Source: JAEUOS01 sp964470865 (GTDB lineage Bacteria > Pseudomonadota > Gammaproteobacteria > Burkholderiales > JAEUOS01). Taken from it: a stretch of 17,711 bases of DNA. The stretch covers positions 1-17,711 of the forward strand of contig CAYYFR010000117.1 of the NCBI GenBank assembly GCA_964470865.1. The letters run 5' to 3'. Numbering within the stretch: position 1 is the first letter of the stretch; every line of letters begins with the position of its first letter. The position numbers were made by a program, and so were the translations under genes. The notes beneath the pieces were generated by a model that saw only the letters and a program-made list of their open reading frames with translations, was not told where the DNA came from and did not search any database. Below, one piece after another: positions 1 to 7,098 of this stretch.

Positions 1-38
1 AGCAGGATGGCAAAAAGCATGGCGATGCGTACGGTCAT
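1..38 (-). CDS. Start of a probable TTT/Bug-type periplasmic receptor (partial, runs off the window)
   Basis: Only the first 12 codons are visible, reading MTVRIAMLFAIL. This looks like the charged start and hydrophobic core of a signal peptide. The ATG lies one base after the hyuB stop and has a strong GGGAG ribosome site 7 bases upstream, inside the end of hyuB, so it is the third gene of the hyuAB operon. Assignment to the tripartite tricarboxylate transporter receptor family is inference from context, because such receptors often follow hyuAB in Burkholderiales. The visible residues alone only support an exported or membrane protein. Confidence 0.5.
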   Translation of the reverse strand, partial: MTVRIAMLFAIL

Positions 39-39
39 G

Positions 40-1734
40 TCAGATCTCCCTTGGGTAACGATAAATGTCGCGCGCCGCTGCGGCGCCGATCTTGCGATTG
101 GCGAGGTCGGCGGCAACGGCCGCCGGCGGCCGCGCAAGCGGATCGCCGTGGCCGGCGCCGCCGGCGGTTTCCAGCACCAGGCGGTCGCCGCGCGACACCG
201 TGGTGACGGCCTTGGAAATCGCCTCGACGCGGCCGTCGGCGCGGAGGATTGTCGCCACCGACATGGCGCCGTCGCCGGCACCACCGGCGCCGCGCGCCGC
301 GGTGAAATGGCGCTCGCCGCGAAACGTGAAACGAATGTCGTCGGCCAGGAACTCGTATTCGCGCACCACGCCCAAGCCGCCGCGCTGGCGCCCGGCGCCG
401 CCGGAGTCCGGGCGCAGGCCGAAGCGCAGGATGCGGATCGGCGCGTCCAGGCAGAGTGCCTCGATCGGCTGGTTCATGCTGTTGGAGCCGTCGGTCTGCA
501 GGCAATCGACGCCGTCCTGGTGGCGGCTGGCGCCGGTGCCGCCGCACACCAGCTCGGAGAGGATGAAATGGCTGCCGTCGGCGCGCCGCCCACCGAAGGC
601 CAGCATCACCGAGAGGCCCGCGGAAGGCGCCGGCACGCGCTCCGGCACGGCCTGGGCGAACGCGCTGATCATCGCCCCGCAAATGCGCTTGATGGTGGCG
701 GTGCGTGCATTCACTGCCGCCGGGGCCACGGGATTTACGATCGAGCCTTCCGGCAGGTGCAGGGTCACCGGGCGGAAGCAGCCGCCGTTGGTGGGAATCT
801 GCGCGTCGGTGAGCGCGCGCACGGCGTAATAGGCGGCCGCCTGCGCCCCGGAAGGCACGCAATTGATCGGCCCGCGCACCTGCGGATTCGAGCCGGTGAA
901 ATCGAAGTGGATGGTGCCGTCACGCACGGTGGCGGCAACCTCGATGCGCACCCGGCGCTCCAGATCGACGCCGTCGTTGTCGAGCCAGTCGACATAGCGG
1001 TAGGTGCCCTCGGGCAGGCTGCGCAGGGCGGCCCGGGTCATCTTCTCGGAGCGGTCGAGCAGCAGGACGAAAATCCGCATCACGCGCAGCGCCCCTTGTG
1101 CTTCGCACAGTTCCTTCAGGCGGCGCGCCCCGACCGTGCAGGCCGACAACTGGGCGTTGAGATCGCCCATGAAGGTGTCGGAGAGGCGGATGTTCAGGCG
1201 CAGCATCGCCTCCAGGGTGTCGTTGACCCGGCCGCGCTCGATGTACTTGAGCGGCGGAATGCGCAGGCCTTCCTGGTAGATCTCGGTGGCGTTGGTGGGA
1301 ACCGAGCCCGGCGCCATGCCACCCATGTCCTGGTGGTGCACCGTAGCCACCGAGAAGCCGACCATGTGCGCACCGCAGAAAACAGGAATGAACAGGGTGA
1401 TGTCGGGCAGGTGAGTGCCGCCGGAATACGGATCGTTGAGGATGTAGACGTCGCCCGCGTCCATCTCCGCTACCGGGTACTTCGCGACTACCGCGGCCAG
1501 CGCGGGGATCATGGTGGCCAGGTGGATCGGTATCGCGGTGGCCTGGGCGATGGTCTGGCCGTCGGCGGTGAAGAGCGCCGCCGAGCAGTCCATGCCTTCC
1601 TTGACGATCGGCGAGAAGGCGCTGTGCAGGAGCGTCATCTGCATTTCGTTGGCGATGCCTTCGAGCTTGTTGCGCACCACCTCCAGGGTGACCGGGTCCA
1701 CCGACAGGTGGGCGCCTTCGGCGGGGCTTGTCAT
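40..1734 (-). CDS. hyuB: Hydantoinase B / oxoprolinase-type subunit
   Basis: A 564-residue protein of the N-methylhydantoinase B (HyuB) family, the usual length for the free-standing B subunit. Family-typical stretches are an N-terminal VDPVTLEVVRNKLEGIANEM, NDPYSGGTHLPD at residues 100-111 and HHQDMGG at 133-139. Together with HyuA it forms an ATP-dependent cytoplasmic enzyme that opens cyclic amides such as hydantoins or 5-oxoproline; relatives act as carboxylase subunits on ketones. The exact substrate cannot be read from the sequence. Its ATG overlaps the hyuA stop by four bases (ATGA), which suggests translational coupling and a fixed subunit ratio. The C-terminus ends one base before the next gene. 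The family call is secure, the substrate is not. Confidence 0.93.
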   Translation of the reverse strand: MTSPAEGAHLSVDPVTLEVVRNKLEGIANEMQMTLLHSAFSPIVKEGMDCSAALFTADGQTIAQATAIPIHLATMIPALAAVVAKYPVAEMDAGDVYILNDPYSGGTHLPDITLFIPVFCGAHMVGFSVATVHHQDMGGMAPGSVPTNATEIYQEGLRIPPLKYIERGRVNDTLEAMLRLNIRLSDTFMGDLNAQLSACTVGARRLKELCEAQGALRVMRIFVLLLDRSEKMTRAALRSLPEGTYRYVDWLDNDGVDLERRVRIEVAATVRDGTIHFDFTGSNPQVRGPINCVPSGAQAAAYYAVRALTDAQIPTNGGCFRPVTLHLPEGSIVNPVAPAAVNARTATIKRICGAMISAFAQAVPERVPAPSAGLSVMLAFGGRRADGSHFILSELVCGGTGASRHQDGVDCLQTDGSNSMNQPIEALCLDAPIRILRFGLRPDSGGAGRQRGGLGVVREYEFLADDIRFTFRGERHFTAARGAGGAGDGAMSVATILRADGRVEAISKAVTTVSRGDRLVLETAGGAGHGDPLARPPAAVAADLANRKIGAAAARDIYRYPREI

Positions 1735-3818
1735 GCGTCCCTCGTCAAGATCAGCACTTCATGGTCGGCGACGCGGCCGGTCCAGCCAGGTTCGATCAGG
1801 GTGGTGGTGTCGCTCTGTTCGACAATCGCCGGGCCGCTGACGATGTCGCCGATGGCGAGGGCGTCGCGGTCGTGGATCAGGGCGTCGACGAAGTCGGCGC
1901 AGCCGGCCAGCAGGATGCGGCGCCGACCCTTGGCGGCGGCCCGGTTTCCGGTCGCACCGGCGGCCTTGTGCGTGGCGCTCGGCGGTGCTGCGTTGGCCGC
2001 GCGCTGTACCACCCGCAGGTTGACGAAGCGTGCCGGCGCAGCGGTGTGGTGACCGTAGAGCTGGTCGTAGCGCGCGCAGAAGGCCTCGTAGAGGCGGTCG
2101 ATGAGCCGGTCCGGCGCTTCGACAGTCAGCGCCACCTCGATGTGATGCGCCTGCCCGACGTAGCAGACATCGGCATAGCAGGTGGTGACCACGGCTGCGG
2201 GCGCCACGCCTTCCTCGCGCATGCGGGCGTCGCATTCGGCGGACAAACGCTCGCAGGTGCGCAGGATGTCGTGCACATCGGCCTCGGCGAATTTCGCCAG
2301 GAAGCCCGCGGAAGCCTCATGCTCCACCGCCGCCGACAGCAAGCCGGATGCGCACAGCACGCCGGGGTAGCGCGGGACCACGATGGTGCGCATGCCGAGC
2401 TCGCCCGCCAGGGCGGTGGCGTGCAGCGCGCCGCCGCCGCCGAAAGGCATGAGCGAAAAGCCGCGCGGATCGATGCCGCGGCTGATCGACACCAGGCGGA
2501 TGCCCTCGGCCATCTGCGCGTTGACCACGCGGTGGATGCCCAGCGCGGCCTCGTAGAGCGTCATGCCGAGCGGGGTCGCCACCTTTTCGGCGACCGCGCG
2601 CTTGGCGAGTTCCGGGTCGAGGCGCAGGGTGCCGCCGGCGAAATACGCCGGGTCGAGGTAGCCCAGCACGATCGAGGCGTCGGTGACGGTGGCCGTAAGT
2701 CCGCCGCGGCCGTAGCAGGCCGGGCCAGGCTCGGCGCCCGCGGATTGCGGCCCGACCCGCAGGCCGCCGCCGGCGTCGATCCAGGCGATGCTGCCGCCGC
2801 CGGCGCCGATGGAATTGACGTCGACCATCGGCACGCGGATGCGATAGCCGTCGAGCAGGCCTTCGGGACGGATCACCGGTTGCCCGTTGGCGATCAGGGC
2901 GATGTCGGAACTGGTGCCGCCGATGTCCACGGTGATCAGATTGGCGTGCCCGGCCAGGCGCCCGGCGTCGAGTGCGCCGACCACGCCGGCCGCCGGGCCG
3001 GAGAGGAACAGGCGGATCGGGCGCTGCCGCGCGATGCGCGCCGAACACACGCCGCCGCGCGACTGCATGATCTGCAGGCGCGCCGGAATGCCGGCTGCGG
3101 CCAGGTCGCGCTCCATCTCCTGCAGGTAGCGGTCCAGCGCCGACTTGACGTAGGCGTCGAACGCGGTGACGACACTGCGCTCGTATTCGCGAAACGCCGG
3201 GTCGACCTCGGAGGAGATCGATAGCGCAAGTTCCGGATGGCGCGCGCGGATGAAGTCGGCCGCAGCGCGCTCGTGCACCGGATTGACGAAGGAATAGAGC
3301 AGGCAGATCGCTACCGCCTCGACGCCTTCGGCCACCAGGGCATCGACCGCGCGGGCGAGAGATTCCATGTCCAGCGGCGTGACCACCGCGCCGCTCGGGC
3401 CGATCGATTCGCTCACGCCCTGGCGGCGCGCGCCCGGCGCCAGAAACACCGGGGTTTCAGGCTTGAGCAGGAGCTGGTAGATCTGGCGCCGGTTCTGGCG
3501 CCCGATCTCGATCACATCCTCGAAGCCGGCGGTGGTGAGGAGGCCCAGGCGCGCACCCTTGCGCTCCAGCACCGCGTTGGTCGCAACCGTGGTGCCGTGG
3601 GCGAAACGGACTACGCTGTGCGGCGGTACCTGCCATTCCGGCAGCAGGCGATTTAACACGGTGCGCACCGTCGCGCTGGGGTCGGCGCGCGTCGAAGGCA
3701 GCTTGGCGATGCGCATGCGCCCGTCCTCGTCCACCGCCACCACGTCGGTGAAGGTGCCGCCGATGTCCACGCCGATGCTGGTCAAGGCCTTGTCCACAGT
3801 GTTGATGCCAGCTTCCAT
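1731..3818 (-). CDS. hyuA: Hydantoinase A / oxoprolinase-type ATP-binding subunit
   Basis: A 695-residue HyuA-family protein with the actin-like ATPase fold of this group. Visible motifs are the N-terminal phosphate loop GVDIGGTFTD (residues 16-25), HGTTVATNAVLERKG (74-88), MQSRGG (251-256), SGPAAGV (273-279) and the second DIGGTSSD loop (298-305). The length is normal for a stand-alone A subunit. It is expected to phosphorylate or activate the substrate with ATP and pass it to HyuB, encoded directly downstream with a 4-base overlap. The ATG at 3818 has no clear Shine-Dalgarno sequence. A TTG at codon 12, preceded by AAGG, is an alternative start that would still keep the first ATPase loop. 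It is divergent from a LysR gene that probably controls it. Confidence 0.93.
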   Translation of the reverse strand: MEAGINTVDKALTSIGVDIGGTFTDVVAVDEDGRMRIAKLPSTRADPSATVRTVLNRLLPEWQVPPHSVVRFAHGTTVATNAVLERKGARLGLLTTAGFEDVIEIGRQNRRQIYQLLLKPETPVFLAPGARRQGVSESIGPSGAVVTPLDMESLARAVDALVAEGVEAVAICLLYSFVNPVHERAAADFIRARHPELALSISSEVDPAFREYERSVVTAFDAYVKSALDRYLQEMERDLAAAGIPARLQIMQSRGGVCSARIARQRPIRLFLSGPAAGVVGALDAGRLAGHANLITVDIGGTSSDIALIANGQPVIRPEGLLDGYRIRVPMVDVNSIGAGGGSIAWIDAGGGLRVGPQSAGAEPGPACYGRGGLTATVTDASIVLGYLDPAYFAGGTLRLDPELAKRAVAEKVATPLGMTLYEAALGIHRVVNAQMAEGIRLVSISRGIDPRGFSLMPFGGGGALHATALAGELGMRTIVVPRYPGVLCASGLLSAAVEHEASAGFLAKFAEADVHDILRTCERLSAECDARMREEGVAPAAVVTTCYADVCYVGQAHHIEVALTVEAPDRLIDRLYEAFCARYDQLYGHHTAAPARFVNLRVVQRAANAAPPSATHKAAGATGNRAAAKGRRRILLAGCADFVDALIHDRDALAIGDIVSGPAIVEQSDTTTLIEPGWTGRVADHEVLILTRDA

Positions 3819-3874
3819 TATGCGAACCCGGGGCTATACTTTATGGAGCGATGATTGAAACCTCAGGTTATGGG
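3819..3874. promoter_or_regulatory. Divergent control region between hyuA and the LysR gene
   Basis: This 56-base gap separates divergent starts. On the plus strand TATACT at 3835-3840 is a good -10 candidate for the LysR gene, but the -35 (TTCCAT, 3813-3818, spacer 16) is weak, as expected if an activator is needed. The complementary TATAGC at 3834-3839 could serve as a weak -10 for hyuA. The core contains CCCGGG flanked by AT-rich arms (CCAT at 3815-3818 and ATGG at 3843-3846), a loose dyad that could hold a LysR-type site. The site itself is inference. Confidence 0.4.
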
Positions 3875-4855
3875 ATGAATCGGTACATGAACCTGCGTCA
3901 GCTCGAAGTGTTCGAGGCGGTGATGCGCACCGGCTCGGTCAGCCAGGCGGCGCGCACGCTGGGCGTTTCGCAGCCGGCGATCAGCAAGTCGCTGCGGCTG
4001 GCCGAGCAGGCGGCCGGCTTCGTGCTGTTCCGCCGCGTGCACGGGCGGGTGTTCCCGAGCCCGGAGGCCGAAGCCCTGCTGCCGCAGGTGGCGCGGGTGC
4101 GCGGCGACTTGGACACCATCGCGCTCCTGATCCGCGAACTGCGCGACGGCAACGCCGGCAGCGTGACGGTGGCCGCGCCGGGATCGGTGGCGCACGCGTT
4201 CATCACGCCGGCGCTGGCCGCCTTCGCGCGCGAGCGGCCCAACATCCGCGTCGAGGTGATGATCCTGCCGACGGCCGTGGTCGCCGACCGTGTGGCCGAA
4301 AGCCAGGCCGATTTCGGCGTGGTGCATCAGCCCACCGACAACCCGTATCTGGATGGCGAGGTGATCTGCGAGGCCGACGGCGTCTGCGTCGTACCCCGGC
4401 GGCACGCGCTGGCGCAGCGCAAGAGCGTGAGCGCGCGCGAACTGCAAAAGGAACGTCTGATCTGCTACCGCGAGGACACCGCCATCGGCGGCCTGGTGCG
4501 CCGCGCCCTGCGCGCCGCCGGCGAGCGCCGCGAGGTCGACATCGTGATCAACCAGTCGCAGCAGGCGCTCGACCTGGTGGAAGCCGGTGCCGGTATCGCG
4601 ATCATGGACCCCTTCCTGCTCGTCGCCAACTATCGTCCGGCGCTGGTCGCCGTGCCGTTCCGGCCGGTGATTCCGAACCGGCTGCGCATCATCCGCGCAC
4701 GGGAGCGGCCGCGCGCGCGCGCGGTGGCCCAGTTCGAACGGGTGATCCGCGGCACCATCCTTGCGCGTACCAGCGCCTCGCCGCTGGCGGCGCTGGTCAG
4801 GCACATGGCGGATGGAAACGCGAAGATCTCGCGCGAGGGTTTGGTGTCTGCCTGA
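3875..4855 (+). CDS. LysR-family transcriptional regulator
   Basis: A LysR-type regulator of about 326 residues. The N-terminal winged HTH is clear (MNLRQLEVFEAVMRTGSVSQ, then AARTLGVSQPAISKSLRLAE), followed by a periplasmic-binding-protein-like effector domain to the end. Several in-frame ATGs exist. The one at 3875 has CAGG seven bases upstream; 3887 gives the textbook LysR start MNLRQLEVF; 3851 is longer but would start almost at the predicted transcript start. It is transcribed away from hyuA across a short gap, the usual layout for a LysR protein controlling its neighbour and itself. The likely effector is the hyuAB substrate or product. The C-terminal effector-domain residues do not let me name a ligand. 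Confidence 0.93.
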   Translation: MNRYMNLRQLEVFEAVMRTGSVSQAARTLGVSQPAISKSLRLAEQAAGFVLFRRVHGRVFPSPEAEALLPQVARVRGDLDTIALLIRELRDGNAGSVTVAAPGSVAHAFITPALAAFARERPNIRVEVMILPTAVVADRVAESQADFGVVHQPTDNPYLDGEVICEADGVCVVPRRHALAQRKSVSARELQKERLICYREDTAIGGLVRRALRAAGERREVDIVINQSQQALDLVEAGAGIAIMDPFLLVANYRPALVAVPFRPVIPNRLRIIRARERPRARAVAQFERVIRGTILARTSASPLAALVRHMADGNAKISREGLVSA

Positions 4856-4948
4856 GGCTCGATTTTTGTGTGATTTCGACTGGGCCCGACCATGGACATC
4901 GCGCCTTCGCATGATCCGACTTCCGTTTCCCGCCTCCGATCGACGAGG

Positions 4949-5158
4949 CTACTCCTGGTCGGCCGGGCGCTGCGCGCGTTTGTCGATGGCTACGTGGCGG
5001 TTCTGTTGCCCGCCTACGGAAATAGGGATGCCCTTCTTGAGCAAGCGATAGACCTCGCGGTTGGCGGCCTCCAGGCTCATAGTCGAGCGGTCGCGCGCGA
5101 CTTTGTCGATGGCGGGTTGCTATACAAGTTGGCCTTCGGTGCAGGCGTGGGTGCTCAT
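4949..5158 (-). pseudogene. hsdR: Decayed N-terminus of a type I restriction endonuclease (HsdR)
   Basis: Read in one frame on the minus strand this gives MSTHACTEGQLV, a TAG stop (5120-5122), QPAIDKVARDRS, TMSLEAANREVYRLLKKGIP, ISVGGQQNRHVAID, and a final TAG at 4949-4951. From family knowledge, HsdR proteins often begin with a TEDQLVEQPAI-type segment and later carry a RDRS-MSLEAANREVYRLLK-type segment. The remnant therefore fits an hsdR start with a sense codon turned into TAG after residue 12, an internal deletion joining QPAI to an AID-like site farther on, a smaller deletion around residue 45, and loss of everything downstream, including the nuclease and helicase domains. Its ATG overlaps the stop of the nucleotidyltransferase gene by four bases (ATGA), so it was once the next gene of that operon. 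No function is expected. Confidence 0.8.
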
Positions 5159-5877
5159 GGCTGGAGCAGAACTGCCAGCGCGCGCAGGTTTGCCTGTAGA
5201 TCCGGCAAACGTTCCTGGTTGGCGAGGTCGGTGGGCAGATGTCCGGGCAGCGCTTCCATGAACGCGGGATCAGCCAGTAGCGCCCGGAAGCGTTCGCCGA
5301 GATAGCGCTGCAGTTCGGGCGGACCGGCGCGGCACTCCTCCAGCAATGCGGCGCGCCCATCGACCACAGCTAGCAGGTCGCCCAGGTCATGGCTGAAAAG
5401 GAAATCCCCCCGACCACGTCCGTGGAAGGCTTCCAGTTTGGTGGCGACAAACACCGGCGCGGCAATCAGGCGAATCGAACGCCCGCTGGGCAATGCCACC
5501 GGCAGCGCGGTCTCCAGTGCCAGCGGATACCAACGATTGGCAAAGCCCAGGATTTCTTCGAGCGTCGGCATCACATCCACCGTCACCGCGGAGTTTCCGG
5601 CTCCGATTCTCCAGCGACAGATCGGCGCCTCCGCCCTCAGGTCCTGCACAAAACCACGTTCCCGTAGGGCCGTCTCGATGCGGTAGTAATCAGTCCGCAC
5701 CAGCGCCCGGCAGATCATGTCCACGTCTTCGGTGGGACGGATCGCCGGCAATGCCGGGTCGGTGATCAGCAGGCCGGCCACAGCCCCGCCGACGAACACC
5801 ATCTCGTCGCGCAACGCATCGCCCAGCCGTTCGGCAACAATCTCCAGCAGCGCGACGTTGGGATCGTTGGGGTTCAT
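5155..5877 (-). CDS. AbiEii/MenT-like nucleotidyltransferase, probable toxin component
   Basis: A 240-residue protein of the AbiEii/MenT-like nucleotidyltransferase type. The motifs are complete: VFVGGAVA (residues 27-34), the metal pair in TEDVDM (D51, D53), a third acidic residue in VDVMP (D101), and the helix KLEAFHGRGRGD (147-158) followed by SHDLGD and DGR (173-175). Members of this fold transfer nucleotides to RNA or protein; several are toxins that add nucleotides to tRNA 3' ends. The start was chosen because ATG at 5877 overlaps the upstream stop by four bases and the homology-like region begins there; longer in-frame extensions read as low-complexity arginine-rich sequence. It is the second gene of a two-gene operon with a wHTH protein and lies between hsdS and hsdR remnants. 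The toxin role is inference; a substrate-specific regulatory NTase is the alternative. Confidence 0.85.
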   Translation of the reverse strand: MNPNDPNVALLEIVAERLGDALRDEMVFVGGAVAGLLITDPALPAIRPTEDVDMICRALVRTDYYRIETALRERGFVQDLRAEAPICRWRIGAGNSAVTVDVMPTLEEILGFANRWYPLALETALPVALPSGRSIRLIAAPVFVATKLEAFHGRGRGDFLFSHDLGDLLAVVDGRAALLEECRAGPPELQRYLGERFRALLADPAFMEALPGHLPTDLANQERLPDLQANLRALAVLLQP

Positions 5878-6419
5878 GCCTGCAGGCGCTTGTCCAGCAA
5901 CCCGAGCGCAAGGGCTCGCTCGCGGGCGCTGCCGCCGCGCACCGCATCGAACAGCGCCAGCAGTTCGTAGAGCGCCGGGTTGCGGCCGGCTGCCTCGGGC
6001 ACGCTGGGGTAAAGGGGGTAGAAGGCCACGCCGCGCACCGTTCCGTTCTTGTATGGCCATACCGGCAGCGGATCGCTACCGGACACGATCGCGTCCTTCA
6101 GGGGCGGAGCAGCATAGCCGGTAGGCAGACCGCGCGTCAGGCTACCGCGCGTGGCCGGAAAGCAATAGCGCGCGCCATGCTGGACGAAGGCGCGCAGCGC
6201 GGCAAACACCACGCTCGCCTTGCCGCTCGCATCCTTGAGGGCCAACTGGGCGGCGACCGCGCGCTCGACCGCGCCGTGCACCTCGGAGGCCGTCATGCCC
6301 AACTCGGCCGCCAATGCCGCGTAGGTCGGCGCCGAGCCGCGCTCCAGCGCCAGGCGCAGCAGTACCACCAGGTCCTGTGGACGCAGCACGACTTGCGGAT
6401 TGGACTTGGAACGGGCCAT
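5874..6419 (-). CDS. Small winged-HTH-like protein, probable antitoxin/autorepressor of the NTase
   Basis: A 181-residue protein I do not recognise by name. Residues about 13-62 (LRPQDLVVLLRLALERGSA, then TYAALAAELGMTASEVHGAV) look like a MarR- or AbiEi-like winged helix-turn-helix. The remainder, with CFPATRGSLTRGLPTGY at 86-102 and VWPYKNGTVRGVAFYPLYPS at 120-139, looks like a compact second domain. The stop overlaps the NTase start (ATGA), so the two are translationally coupled. A GAGAG ribosome site lies about 8 bases before the ATG. The promoter carries a large palindrome, consistent with autorepression by this protein. The order, HTH gene first and NTase second, is the layout of type IV toxin-antitoxin operons, although the C-terminal part does not obviously match AbiEi. 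Confidence 0.8.
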   Translation of the reverse strand: MARSKSNPQVVLRPQDLVVLLRLALERGSAPTYAALAAELGMTASEVHGAVERAVAAQLALKDASGKASVVFAALRAFVQHGARYCFPATRGSLTRGLPTGYAAPPLKDAIVSGSDPLPVWPYKNGTVRGVAFYPLYPSVPEAAGRNPALYELLALFDAVRGGSARERALALGLLDKRLQA

Positions 6420-6430
6420 GGCAATCTCTC

Positions 6431-6454
6431 ATTCGCTATTCGCGAATAGCGAAT
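6431..6454. promoter_or_regulatory. Perfect 24-bp palindromic operator before the HTH-NTase operon
   Basis: The 24 bases are an exact self-complementary palindrome. Each half is ATTCGCTATTCG and the centre is CGCG. Each arm contains two spaced ATTCGC units, so the site has two nested dyads and could bind two dimers. It runs from just inside the -10 box through the expected transcription start and ends 11 bases before the ATG of the HTH gene, a position where a bound protein would block initiation. Confidence 0.8.
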
Positions 6455-6480
6455 ATAGGCGTCGGAGGCGCTGTTGGCAA
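6452..6480 (-). promoter_or_regulatory. Sigma70-type promoter of the HTH-NTase operon
   Basis: On the minus strand -35 TTGCCA (6475-6480) and -10 TATATT (6452-6457) are separated by exactly 17 bases. Both boxes match the consensus well. The start site would fall near 6445, giving a leader of about 25 bases that contains the GAGAG ribosome site. The -10 overlaps the palindromic operator. Confidence 0.7.
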
Positions 6481-6507
6481 GGAGGGAGAGGCCAGCCGAG
6501 CTATGGC

Positions 6508-6600
6508 TCAGGCTGCCTCGGCTTGGGTCTGGCAGGAGAGCAGGCGCGGCAGCAGTAGATCGCGGGTGCGGCGTAGGTTTCGGGTTTGACGTTGGAACCC
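6508..6600 (-). pseudogene. hsdS: C-terminal tail of a type I restriction specificity subunit (HsdS)
   Basis: One minus-strand frame reads GFQRQTRNLRRTRDLLLPRL, LSCQTQAEAA and then TGA at 6508-6510. The NLRRTRDLLLPRLLSGQ-type ending is the conserved C-terminal helix of many HsdS proteins, just before the stop. Upstream of about 6600 the frame loses any resemblance, so only the last 30 or so codons survive. It lies about 28 bases upstream of the HTH-NTase promoter and on the same strand, which places the intact pair between hsdS and hsdR of an ancestral operon. Too short for activity. Confidence 0.7.
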
Positions 6601-6836
6601 GGCCATAAAATGCATTGAAACGCACGATCTTCCACGCACACCGGCCGCGATATCAATATGATTGCTATGATTTCCGCGCCTATCCGCTCAACCCGCCCAC
6701 CGCCACGCCGTAGCCCACCGACCAACCCTGCGGCATGAACAAAAAAGGTCGATCTACTAGAAATGCTATGCGCGGCGGGAGTTGGGACTTGGAATGACGG
6801 GTTCACAAAAACGCCAGACCGGTTATTTGATGCCTG
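6601..6836. other. Gene-free, lower-GC stretch in the accessory island
   Basis: This stretch is visibly richer in A and T than its flanks and has no reading frame I believe. A minus-strand frame of about 100 codons crosses it but has no recognisable domain and biased, low-complexity content. Near 6657-6671 there is a short direct repeat, TATGATT-GC-TATGATT. It probably represents junction sequence left by deletions between the hsdS tail and the truncated gene next door. I see no inverted repeats of an insertion sequence and no tRNA. Confidence 0.5.
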
Positions 6837-7085
6837 TTAAGAGAGCAATCGATTTCCAGGCGTCTCGGGAATGGCGGTGTTTACGAACGGAATGTCCTTT
6901 TTGCCGAGTTGGCCTAGCAGAGAGTGGGCCCCCCTCGTGTCGTGAAGTAGAACTCTAATCGATACAGCAAGCCGCTTTGCTTCACCTTCAAAGCCTCTGT
7001 CGAAAGCATCAGCCGATGCCTGCATAAACAAAAATTGCTCGGATAGCAAATCATCCAATTCCTTCTGGGTACGGGTACATGTCAT
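6837..7085 (-). pseudogene. Truncated gene for an uncharacterised conserved protein (N-terminal part)
   Basis: An 82-codon frame reads MTCTRTQKELDDLLSEQFLF, then SADAFDRGFEGEAKRLAVSI, RVLLHDT, SLLGQLGKKDIPFVNTA and stops after NRLLS. I recall conserved hypothetical proteins from mobile regions with a core of the type AFD-GFEGEAKRLA--IRVL-HDT---SLLGQLG, which continue well past this point with a HHGL-like segment. The TAA here therefore looks like a truncation at about the first third. The function of the family is not known to me. An upstream in-frame ATG at 7106 would overlap the crotonase 3' end; ATG at 7085 avoids that. The composition is less GC-rich than the neighbours, which suggests acquired DNA. 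Confidence 0.55.
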
Positions 7086-7098
7086 GATGAATATGCAC

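Noticed and set aside
7..3224. Long plus-strand frames (681 and 498 codons) opposite hyuB and hyuA
   Set aside because: They are antisense to well-conserved genes, are rich in Arg, Ala, Gly, His and Asp, and have no domains. Long antisense frames are expected in high-GC DNA.
4892..5305. Plus-strand frame of 137 codons between the LysR gene and the NTase gene
   Set aside because: It overlaps the NTase 3' end and the hsdR remnant in antisense, and its residues show no domain. The minus-strand reading explains the sequence better.
6501..6806. Minus-strand frame of 101 codons in the island
   Set aside because: It has no similarity I can see and is out of frame with the hsdS tail it overlaps; the hsdS reading accounts for the 3' part.
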